DNA of 64,000 nucleotides, taken from contig JAPXFQ010002755.1 in assembly GCA_028564705.1 (NCBI GenBank), positions 1,736,001-1,800,000 of the forward strand, in the 5' to 3' direction. Positions within the stretch are counted from its first letter, which is position 1. The number at the start of each line of letters is the position of its first letter. The notes below the pieces were generated by a model. That model saw only the letters and a list, made by a program, of their open reading frames with translations. It was not told the origin of the DNA and did no database searches. A program made the position numbers and the translations under genes. Below, piece after piece: positions 1-11,600 of the stretch. Source of the stretch: Apricaphanius iberus. Lineage: Eukaryota > Chordata > Actinopteri > Cyprinodontiformes > Aphaniidae.

Positions 1-190
1 GTTTGATGTAGGGATGCACTGATACTGATACTGGTATTGGCCCCGATACCTTCTAATGTACATGTATCAGTATCGGTTAAAGTTAACCTATACCATAAAC
101 CAATATTTAAAATGTGGAAGATCTGCAATAAAATCACAAAATAGGTTAATTTTTCACTTGAAATCTTTAGTTTTGAGGTCATTTTATATT
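1..190 (+). mobile_element. hAT-like non-autonomous element, left half
   Basis: TAGGGATGCACTGATACTGA near position 10, followed by TTAAAATGTGGAAGATCTGC, TTTTTCACTTGAAATC and TTTTGAGGTCATTTT. The same ordered blocks occur in 51762-51930. The TAGGGRTGCA terminus is typical of hAT-type MITEs. Confidence 0.6.
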
Positions 191-471
191 TTGCATCTGT
201 AATTTTGTCTTAGTTATCTTAGTTGTCTTAGTTATGATTAGTTAGTAAACAATATTTAGATGTTGTGTTCTGTTTTTATAAAAAAAAAGACACAAAAAAA
301 TGTCAACTTGCAACTACATTTTAGATCCCAGGAAAAAAAAAAGATGTCAGACCTAATTACCTTAGACAAAAAAGAAATCAGTTCTCAGGGGGAAAAAATA
401 ATCTGACTGCACACAAAAAAAATTGAGGTAAAAAAAAAACATCAAGCAAAAAAACATAATCTAACATAACT

Positions 472-595
472 AGGGATATCCTCATTAGCATTTTGGTCGT
501 CTGATCCCGATCCGATCTTTTAACCACAAATCCAATCCGATTTCAAGTCCTGATCCGATATTTTGCCTTTAGTATTGAAATTTCTAAAACTGAAA
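472..595 (+). repeat. Possible hAT-like MITE terminus
   Basis: TAGGGATATCCTCATTAGCA, then GATCCCGATCCGATC and TCCGATATTTTGCC. This resembles the agggatgtcccgatccgata-type ends common in fish. Only one end is seen. Confidence 0.4.
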
Positions 596-964
596 TCAGA
601 CTAATTTTATCAACAAGCATTACCATTATTGTACGATATTTCTTGAAATCAAAATCTTAAAAAGAATTCAAGATCAACTTCAATGTAATATTTCAGACAA
701 AAGTAAAAAGCAAAACACTTAGGATACTTGGTACAGTATTATATTTTTTTAAACTATTTCCAGCAGGCCATATGCTGGTGTGCACAATGCTGCCTTCCAC
801 TTTCATAGGATCACTCTATATTTTTGAGTAAATACCAGTGTTAGAAAGTCAACTGTGTTAATACCTAGTAAGTTGCAGTATTATTATTAGTGTGTATGTT
901 CCTGAACTAAGCATAGATATCCAACGCTATTTGATTGCAGCACAGGCGCTGTTTAGCATTCATA

Positions 965-1109
965 TATATATCTATATCTATATATATATAGATATATATA
1001 TATATCTATATATATGTATGTATCCATTTTCTGAACCACTTATTCCTCAAGGGGTCGCGGGGGGGCTGGTGTCTATTTCCAGCTGTCAACGGGCGATAGG
1101 CGTTGACAG

Positions 1110-1160
<51 letters not shown>
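965..1160. repeat. TA microsatellites
   Basis: (TA)/(ATC) rich tract at 965-1015 with internal palindromic TATAGATATA units, and a nearly pure (TA) run at 1112-1158. Confidence 0.95.
1016..1112 (-). repeat. Fragment of the same L2-like 3' end beside TA microsatellites
   Basis: TCCATTTTCTGAACCACTTA, then GGGTCGCGGGGGGGCTGGTG and CAGCTGTCAACGGGCGATAG. It matches 54786-54870. It sits between two TA tracts. Confidence 0.75.
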
Positions 1161-1165
<5 letters not shown>

Positions 1166-1779
1166 ATACACACACCAATAAAGGACACAATCAACATAAA
1201 TCATCATAAATCATCTTAAGTGTGAACACAGCAGTTGTCTTTTTCACCCCCCCATTCCCTCCAGGAACTCACATTTTGCCGCCTGCTGTCTCTTACAAAT
1301 CCGATCCATCTTGAAGAAACACAGTGTTTTTACATCCACAAGGGTCCATTTGATGTTCTCCAATAAAATTGTTGCCCCACAACAAGTCCTACATCGACAG
1401 TTCAACATAATCTGCTCTGCAAATTCAACAAATTTCACGCCCCAGGAGTACATTTCTCAATGTTTTTTACCACAGATTATTATATCATGTGGATTTCTCA
1501 CTTCCAATCACACTGCGCATGCCTGAAAGGCTTAGCTTATGACTCATAAATAAAGTTGATCAAATAGCTGACAGGTGGCAAAATCATCAGATGTTGGTTG
1601 ATAGCTGAAAAGTACCGTCCCTATTCTCTCCTACGTGCTTCAAACCGGTCGCAGCAGAGAACATTGGTATTTGACGCATTGAATAGCCAATGGAATGCTG
1701 AAAACGGCAATAGGTCACTCGAGGGGTTGGACTTCATCTTTGCCATAGGACACTCTCTACACATCTAACTTCAGATCCA

Positions 1780-1925
1780 ACTATGAGTCCTGCTACAGCA
1801 GCAAACAACAGCACACTGTTGTCTGCTGGGGAAGTAGCACTGTGGACAAAAATTGCAGACGTCTGTACAAACTGGTCAAAAAGGCCAGTTCTGTGCTGGG
1901 TTGGGATGAGGCAGAAGCAGAAAGT
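1780..1925 (+). pseudogene. L2-like reverse transcriptase C-terminal fragment
   Basis: One plus-strand frame contains QQHTVVCWGSSTVDKNCRRL followed by YKLVKKASSVLGWD. This resembles the VVCWGG...LVRKASSVVG motif at the end of L2-clade reverse transcriptases. It is very short and interrupted upstream. Confidence 0.5.
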
Positions 1926-2501
1926 TTTCAAAAATAATATTGTTGTAATAAAATGTTCCATTGGTTTTGGCCAATCAACCAAAACCAAAAATGGCAGAAA
2001 ATGTTTCCTGATGAAATCAGAATAAATGTAAAAGTATCCTGGTAGAGATATTACTTTCCATTTCATTGCAGTAAAGTTTGATCCAAATGGAAGAAAAGTT
2101 ACTTTAGAATTGTCAGTTATCAAAGGGAGGACAAAATATTTCCAAGGTGGGTCTGAGTTACTGCACATAGTCAGTGTTTAAATGAGTTTCTCTGTTCTGT
2201 CCAAAAGGTCTGGTGGTTATTATTTGTAACCTCCAGTTTTTTGTGGGTTTTTTTGTCTTCAGTATTATGTCTGAAGATGTCCTGAGACATGAAGTTGTTC
2301 AAAAATATTTAATCCAAACTGGTTTATTTGTTGCTTAAATTGGAAAATTCTGCATCATGAAAACAGTTGTTATTATGGTTGATGTTAGAAGGATTTTTTT
2401 TTTTAGGAAATACTGGTAAAAGTTTTTACGTTGATAAAGTGCCCATGTTGCTTTGCAGCAGAGGACTTAAGGGTGTGTTTATGCAATGTGATGTTTCTTA
2501 C

Positions 2502-2642
2502 CCAATAGATCGATGACTGGCTCCGCCGCTGGTTTCGGTGGGGACGAGACTTCCGGTGCAGGAGTAGGGTCAGGGGAAGGAGTAGGGGCAGGAGCAGGGG
2601 CAGGAGAATGAGTGGTGGTCGGAGCTGGAGATGTAAACGTAT
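2502..2642 (-). CDS. snap91: snap91 exon: Pro/Thr-rich, ending [10 protein letters not shown]
   Basis: 141 nt, phase 1 to phase 1. It encodes [20 protein letters not shown], a [10 protein letters not shown] continuation and [18 protein letters not shown]. The segment resembles DAFAAPSPATTASPAK..GVIDLFG of mammalian AP180. The acceptor is TTCTTCCCAG and the donor is GTAAGA. It is the last exon I can identify; the open phase requires more exons beyond the left edge. Confidence 0.9.
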
Positions 2643-5610
2643 CTGGGAAGAAATGGAAAAACCCATGATGAGAAAAATTGACATTATTTATTGACGAGCA
2701 AAAATATGAGGATGCTCTTCTTGAGTTCTTCTGCCTGTTCTTAAAGAGCGAAATATATTTGCACACAGAAAGCAGAGGGAAGCAAGCGTCCCTGCATCAT
2801 CATTGTGTATCCGCATCCTTGAAGCGTGCAGCATTCCGAAAATGAGAACTGGCCTGCATGTGCATGCGGATGTCCGTGCCATGCAAACTCATCTGGCTGC
2901 ACTCCTCATAAAGGAAGGAAGAGAAACAGGGATGAGAAAGCAGCTTAACTCACCCGTCACAATGTTTCCAGCCGGAGCCAGCTCGGGCAACGGAGAGGGC
3001 CCGCGTGAAACAGCTGGCAGGTCTAAGTTACCGACGCAAGCAAGAGGCAGGATACAGGAAGGGGAAAAATCGTGGTGAGCAAAGAAAAGCATTAGCGTGG
3101 CAGGTAGAAATGGAAGAAAAACATTGACAGAAAGCAGCCACAGAGACAATCCGGTTGTTGACGAGGGGTTTTCACATGCACATTTCTCAGACCACTATGA
3201 GGGACAAATCAGAACACGTAAGGGAGAGAGGAAAAAAAAACTGCTGACAGAGGAGAATTACTATGGAAACCAGAGGAGGTGAAGAGGTTCCACAAACAGA
3301 AAAAGGGACATCAACTCCTGTACCTGCACCAAAAAGGTCTACGCTAGGAGTGGTAGCAGCTTTGGATTCTGTGGTAGGGCTTTGCTCAGGCATAGAATCA
3401 AACATATCTAAGAACAAGGACAGACAATCACATGGACATTCAGATTCAGGTCCGGTGCATGATGAGTTAAAGAAGAGAGATGAGGGAAAGCAGAGACCAG
3501 ATTTTTTTGTGTATGTTGGATTAATTCAATGGGTCAGCAGCTGTGTAACATTTCAGTGCGATGCAGTCAAAGACAGCGCAAACGCTAAAGTGGAATATTG
3601 CTCCATTTCAGCATGAAGACAAAAGTCCAAATATGTTTGACAAGAAATCTGCTCATTTTCATCGATTTTTATAGTCAGATTATTACTGTGGCAATTTCTA
3701 GCATTATGACCGATAATCAGTGTTGGCAAAACTCAAAAAGGAGACTTTGTGCTTCATCCCTTAAACTGAGCCTAGTGTGAAGTCCTGTGAATTATATCCT
3801 TAAGAAACCAAACTGATGAAGGGTTCCTGTACTACAGCAGTGTCCAAAGTGTGGCATGGGGGCCATTTGCAGCCCCTGGACAGTTTATATGTGGCCCCTG
3901 ATTTCCAAATCTGCCCCCCCAGCATAGGTGGCTGATCCAGATAGAGACTTTATTTCGAATTAGTGCAAAATTATTCTAAACAAATTAAAATGTTCTTGCA
4001 ACAGAACATGTTGGCGGCGACACTAATCATTTGTCTTTAAATAACCATGCTTTTTGCCATCTGCTGCAAGAAAATTTTTACATTGATTTTACTCAAAAGC
4101 AGACTTTGCTCCACACAATATCATCTTAAAATAAACTTAAGAAACTCACCTAAATACGTCAATTGCTTTTAAAGAAAGAGTGACCTAAATTCTGATTTTA
4201 ATGGTTCCATGTTTGTTCAATTTTTGTTCTAATTGAGACATGAAAAAAATTGCAAAGTTTATTACAATTAGCAAACCTGAAAAACCCTTCAAGTTTGTAT
4301 CTAAAATCATTTAAACATCCATTTCCAACAAAAAATCTGACTTCTTTAATAAATTTAATCAATTAAAGCAGGCCATGCTTAGTTTATTGTTGAGAATGTA
4401 AAACATGGAAAAAAACTTTTTGGTCAAAACGTTTGGACACCCCTGCTTTACTACAAGGAAAATACACTTCCCGTAAAGGTTAATGTGATTCTCCAACTGT
4501 AGAATCAACTGTTTGAGGCCTCATTGTCTGTGTATTTTTATTATATGGGTACTCACTCTGTGTCTGGATTATAGTATTTTTAAATGATTGGTATCAGGAG
4601 ACCCTGACAAAACCCTGCTGCAGATCCATGATGTCTGTGCGCTGTCTGTGGTCTGGTCTGGCAAACTGTTAACGTATCTACGCATTTTGTTATTAATGGA
4701 GTCTAAACTTTCCTCTGAGAGTCTAAGCCTCTTTATCCTTTACAATGAAGTTCACAATGCGATAAGCATAAGTGTCAACATCTGTAATAGATAACTGAAT
4801 GATACCATTTTCAAAAGGAATCATTAGTACCTAAGGCACATTCATATTTTGTATGATCATCAAAATATCAACGAATAGTGAGAATATTGTTAAACAACAT
4901 TCCTCCTTTAAAAGTATTTTGCTTTTCATGCTCAAACACTGCGTTTTCCATTTGTAAGTATTGCAATTACACATGAACGGAAGCCTAGGTTTTATTTAAT
5001 GTACATATATGGTAAAGCATTTTAGCAAAGCATTTTAAGAAGAAATGCTTTGTGCATAAAATTTAAAATTAAGCAATATTCCATTTTAACTCAAGTGCAT
5101 AAGCTATATAAAAGCATTCTCAGAAGGATCTAAAAATTCTAACAACAAACAGCAGAAGAAAACGGTTTTCTTCCCAATATGGTTTGGCAGTTTGTTAGTT
5201 TTCAGTCAAGAACCAAAACAAGTTGACCAACCTCTGTACATAGAATGACATTTTTGTTTATGCCCCAAGAAATCATCAGATTTTGTTGTCTTGATAAAAA
5301 ACAAACTGGTGCTTAATTTGGTTTTTGTTTCCGCACAGACTGGCAATTACAGAGGCAGTCAAAGTGCTTGATTAACAGCAAGAACATCAGAAAATAGAAC
5401 AATAAGTTTGAAATGTGTCACTAATACCAGCACCATAACCAGAAGCAAGAGCAAGGTAATCGGATTTATCTAAAATTTCATCACCTCTGCTGTCATAATG
5501 CAGGTAAAAGGAATGAGAGGTATATTGAGCAAGAAAGGACATTACCACCAAAGATATCTAGAGTCGGGGCAGCTGCAGACTCTGTGGTGGTGGTGTCGGT
5601 GGTGGTTGTG

Positions 5611-5641
<31 letters not shown>

Positions 5642-8600
5642 AGGAGGGTGCAGGAGCAGCAGGGGCAGCAATGGGGGCGATGATGGTCGGTGCCTCGCTA
5701 GAGGTGGGAGGAGTGTTGGCAGTGGCAGCCTCCGTGTCGGAAGCCCTCATTGCGAACAGGTCCAGCTCTGGAGCAATGCCCGCACTCCCTTCCGTGGTAG
5801 CGAAGGGGTCTTTAGGAAGAGCAGCAGTGTTTGGTGTAGACAGGTTAGAGTGAGTTATGATTAGAGAAAAGGAGAAAAGGTCGTTTAGGAAAGGTGGAAA
5901 AAGACAAAAGATTTACTTTGAAAAGCATGGTTCTGAGGAAAATGCTGTTTAAAGCTCAAGATTATTTATTAGTCAATTATGTATTTCCAGGAGTGACTTA
6001 GAAAACTCGCAATTGACTTAATCTACTGTGAACGCATGACTGAATATTTCTGATCATATGAAGGCTGGTATAGTCGTGTAAAAGAGGATCAATCCTCAAA
6101 CAGTAGAAAAGTTACATTCACCGCCCTCTCCAGAGTGTTTCCAGTCCAGGAAAATATATTATACAATAGATAGAACTTTTTTACCTTAAGATGCCAATGC
6201 ACCTCAAAGGTATTTTCAATAATAACCTTTTTAAATGAAAAATAAAAGTTTTCAAAGCCTTCACCTAAGATTGAGCATGGGTTAATCCTATTTTCCCTGA
6301 TGATCATTTTGGTGTCTTTACAACTAGATTGGAGTGCACCTGTTGTAAATTCAGTTGACTAAACATGGCTTAGAATGGAACACACACACGTCTTTGGCTC
6401 TGCTAAACATCCTTGAAGCAGTGCTCTCCACGATTTAGACATGAAGCAAGTCTTGCTTGAATTTTGCTAAAATATACCATAGAGATTATTAGATCAGGAG
6501 AAAAAAAGTGCAACATCTGCATCTCTGGTCTAATTAAATTAAATAGAGCTTTTTGGCCTAAACTCTAAGCATCATGGGCATCGCTCATAACCTTGGTGAC
6601 ATCGTCACTACTTGAAAACATGATGGTTGCAGCCACGATGGAGGCTGTGGTGATGTTTTCCTGTGGCCGGAACTGAGTGACTAAAGACAGCAGACAAATA
6701 TAGTCAAGGCTGTAATTGATGCCACAGGTCATTCTTTCGTAGCTGTTTAAAATAAATTTTAGTCTACCTGCCCTTTGATGTTACTTTATATACTTTTTTT
6801 TTTCAAAACCAGGTATGCCATCTGCCAAACGTGTTTGGCAATACAACCACACTAGTTAATGTGAATGACTAAAATGAAACGGCGGCCCTTTCAAAAGAAG
6901 GCTAACAAGCCAACGCTAACAAAGTGGTTATGGTGCCATATGGTAAATAAAATGAGTACATTTAAACGAAAGTTACTCATTGATTATTCAAGTAGTCTGG
7001 AAAAGTAACACAATGATATTACTTGCCTTACTGTAATTGAGTAGTTTTTTTTTGTGTAATTGTACTTTTTAAAGTTATTTTTAAAGTCTGTGATTTTACT
7101 TTTACTTATGTTTTTTTTATGATTACAAATATTGTGCCCTGAAATGCATGATGGATATGAGATATGACGTCAATAAGATAAAGATATAAGCAGCTGACAT
7201 AGGTATGGATCTACAAAGAGATCCTGTGGAATGAAATTAAACTCAAAGAAAACGATGCTAACCCCTGGCCATATCTGTAAGTGACCACTTCGGCTTCAAT
7301 TCAACAGCATTATTATGTGAGACCGAGGTCGTAGCTTTTAGAAACTCCACAGCAATCCTGCGCAAACACGTAGACGTAAGTTATACTAAGCTACCGTCAC
7401 AGTAAAGTCATAGTTTAATAAAAAACTTTGTGTATTGTTAATCAAAGACATCAGTGAATGATGCGAGTACACCCCTTTTTTTCACTGACCTGACATTCCG
7501 TCTGAGCGTCTGAGGTGTAATGCGCATTCGGGGTCGGGGGTGGAGATTCCCAAATAAGTTAAATTCTCTGGTTTTATCATTTTCCGTCATGTATGTAGGC
7601 TACTAATTGTGGAGATTTGTTGGGATTTATAGAGTGACTTAGAATAATGGAAGCAAGATCAAATCATCCTATGGACCCATTAGGATGTTAGAAGTTAATT
7701 TTTTAAGACAAAAATACTTTACTGCAAAGCGAGCAAGGAAGAACCCTACTAACTTTAAACCTCCACTTCTGGTGATGCATAATTTTGAACTCATACCCTT
7801 TATTAAACTGTGTGCATAGATTTGGGGTCCAGCAGGAAAGTATAGACGTACGACACATTTTAGACGAGGAAATGTCCCTGATGATATTTATAAATCACAG
7901 TATTGTCCCCACCACTTAAAAACCTGATGTGGAATTTCTAAACAGTGCAGGTCTAACATCCACTTTTGCTCCCAGTGCATTTTTCATGTAATAAATATCC
8001 TAACTTATCAGTATTCCACTATCTTATACAGTTTCTTAACATGTGAATTCCGGATTCTTTTCCAATGTTGATATTATGTTCTGTAAAGACTTTCCTTCAA
8101 AAGTCGGTACAGTATCGACAGGTAACTAATTAATTCACATCTCTTTAATGCAAGGTTTTCTAATTATACTGTGCTACCTGCTCCATGCATCTATGCACAG
8201 ATAGTAAAGACCTGTACATCAGGGGGCAAGGTAGGCATACACTGTTTGATTTATTTTATTATTTTTTTTGGCGATTTCTAGGCCATTTGCCAACCATGTG
8301 ACAAATGATGCGATCGGTTTGTCTTCAAAGCTGCATACAAATAAACGTTATATTTGTTGTGCATGGACTTTGAGTTGAAACAAAAATGTTCACTAATGAG
8401 TTTATGTATAGATTAGTCATCCTATTTACAAGTTACAGGAACAATTCTTTTTATACAGTTTAAAGCTCTGGGAAAAGTCCAGCATGATGCCCATATCTGT
8501 TTGCATGGTTTAATAAACCGAGAGTGTTGATTCTTCATCCCTGCTCATGGTTTATTAAACCGAGGGAACAGATTCTAACACCTTAAAATTATAGCTGCAC

Positions 8601-11600
8601 CTGACCCCTGCTTGGCTCTTTAGGAAAAAAACCTGTGCATGTAGGTTTTTATGACACAATAGCTAATACCACGTCTTATAGTATATACACAGTTCATGCT
8701 ATCTGATAAAGAAACACAGTTTGAGAGAACATTCATAATTTGAGAGCCACACGACTCAAGGATTAACTGCACTCCATCATTCATTTAATTATAAATCAGT
8801 ATCAGATATCTTAAAGATTATGGTATCACATGGTACTTATTAGATTATTTTTTTAATCAATTAACTTTACATGTTTGGAAACATTTGTGCTGTTACTTTT
8901 GTTCTTAAAGTCCGATACAATTATTGATACAGAGACAGTAAATTATTTTAGGGGACAAACAAAAAATATTATAGTCCAAAATGCTCTGGTCTTACAAAAA
9001 AATAACGATTAAAAAGTGTTGTCCACGTTGCAATAGACTAAACTAGCAACTTTTCAGAGATTTTCAATGAAATTTAATAAGCTAACTCCTTTGCATAGTA
9101 CACTTTATGCAAGTTACAGTAGTTTAAAAAAAGATGTGCAGAGAGAGAAAGATGTAAACATGTTTGAAACTGCAGGTTTCTCCATATTATTCCAATCTGC
9201 ACACCCCTGTAGGTCAAAGAGAGTTGAGTAATGGTGTTATTAAAAGCATAACTAACAGAAAAGGCTCTGCAATGATCAATAAAATCATTACATCCAACAA
9301 TATCACGGTTAGTGATACTCAAACAGATGGCAATCATTTCTTTAAAACAACAGGTAATAGCTGTGCTTTATATTCTGGAATAATAATCCTAAACTAAAAA
9401 GGGAGCAGAAGGAGTAGTAGTGATGAAGGAGGAGAGGGTCCATGACTGGGACATCAGCAGGATTTGGGGGTGAGACAGTAGGCCCTGGGAGAAGTGGGTT
9501 GCTCTACTGTCTCCTATTAAGCAGTGGCAGCTTTTGCACAACAGGAGAAATGAGTCTCAAATTCACACACGCATTTTTATAGACAAGCACCCACACGGAC
9601 GCACTCTCACACAAGAAGCTGTTTTGTGACCCACCAGATCCACTAAATGCATCAGCAGCGGGGCCCGCGGCCATGGCAGCAGGACCGTCTCCTGGGGAAG
9701 GTGCAAACGCATCTAGGGTATAGCAGACAACAACAGTGGACACGCAAAAAAAAAAAGCAAAAGGCAACACCCGGGTAAACAGACCAAGACACATGGATCG
9801 ACAGAACAGAAGATGAGTCAACAGATGAAAAAGGAGAGGAAACAAAAAAAATGAGAGGTCAGCGTCAGGAATAAGGCTGAGAATACAAGAAATATGCAGC
9901 CTGGTTCAGTTCAGCGATTCAATTGTATCATTGATCACATGATGAGTTTTAGGAGGGGAGAGGGTGGTGGGCTGCATAATGCTGCATTCACTGTGTGCAC
10001 TACCTGTGCAGGATTTAGTAATGAAGCTGTTTGTTGTCACAAGCTACTTGGACTGTGTGACAAGAGGGGGATGACAAGTTAGGGGATGGAAAACTCATAG
10101 TCTCTCTTTGACAAATCATTTACTTTGATTCAGTAACCATACATTTTTTAGGAGTGATTTTAATGTAGAAAAGCCAAAATATTATAAAAAAGTGAAAGTG
10201 ATCAGCTCATCATCTTGACGTTCAGTACTGTGCAAAAGGGCTGTAAACAAAGAATGCTTTCAGAAATATAAATTATTTTTTTGTTTTTTTAATCAATTTA
10301 CAAAGTAAAATGTTAGCAAACAAAAATAAATCAAATAAATAGTTGGTATTACTTCCTTTTGTCTTCAAAACAAGAATCAGTTCTTATTGGTAAACTTGCA
10401 AAAAGTTTTGGATTTTGTAGGATTATGGTCAGGTGTATGATCAACCAATTATACCAAACAGAAATGATCATCAGTGTCACATCTACAGTGGGGATCCTAT
10501 GTTTGGGCACCCCAGGTAAACATTTGTATTTATGTGCATAAAGAAGCCATGGAAAAATGAAAATGTCTCCAAAAGGCATTACATTACAGATGAGATGTGT
10601 CAAAAAAGTTAGATTTTATTTTCATCATTTACACTTTCAAAAAAACAGAAAACAAAATAATGGCGTCTTTAAAAGTTGGGGAACCCCGCAGAGTTAATAC
10701 CTTGTACCGCCCCCTTTGGCAAGTATCACCAGCCGAGAGTCTTTCAGTGCTTGTTTGGGGTATCTTCCCCATTCTTCCTTACAAAAGTGTTCCAGTTCTA
10801 TTTCTTTTCTGGGCTGTCTGTCACGCACTTCTCTATTAAGGTCTATCCATAGATTTTCAATTATGTTGAGGTCAGGAGATTGTGAAGGCCATGGCAAAAC
10901 CTTCAGTTTACGCCTCTTGATGTAATCCATGGTGGATTTTGAGGTGTGTTAAGGATCATTATCCATTTTTAAGAGCCATCCTCTCTTCAACTTCAGCTTT
11001 TTTGTAGATGGCATCCCAAATTTACTGAAATGTAATAGAATCCATCTTTCCGTCAACTCGTCAAAATGTTCCCTGTGCCATTGGCTGCAATAGAACCCCA
11101 TAGCATGATCGATCCACCCCCATGCTTAACAGCTGGATAGAGGTTTCTTTTTCATTAAATTCTGCGCCCTTTCTTCTCCAAATGTAGCTTTGCTTATTCC
11201 CACTGAAAAGTTCTATTTTAACCTCATCAGTCCAGAGAACTTTCTTCCCAAAATGCATCAGGCTTGTCTCTGTTCATTCGCAAACTTCTAATGCTGATTT
11301 TTGTGATGAGGACGTAGAAGAGCTTTTCTTCTGGTTAATCTTCCATGAAGACCATATTTGTACCAGTATCTCATTATAGTGGAATAGTGTACCACAACTC
11401 CAGTGTCTGCTAGATCTTTCTGGAGGGATTGTGCAGTAAAAAATGGGCTTTGACTTATTTTTCTCACAATCCTGCAAGCTGTTCTGTCAGATATTTTTCT
11501 TGGTCTTCCAGATATGGCTTTAACTTTCAGTGTTCCTGATGACTGCCATTTCTTAATTAGATTCCGAACAGAGGATATTGGCATCTGGAAAAACTTTGCT

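Noticed and set aside
892..1209. 105-aa open frame rich in Tyr-Ile
   Set aside because: It is only the translation of TA microsatellites and an L2-like tail.
1734..2168. 144-aa minus-strand open frame that looked like a further snap91 exon
   Set aside because: No DLF/DAF-type motif or matching phase; the plus strand of part of it reads as an L2-like RT fragment.
5584..5853. Plus-strand poly-Val open frame
   Set aside because: Antisense shadow of the poly-Thr tract.
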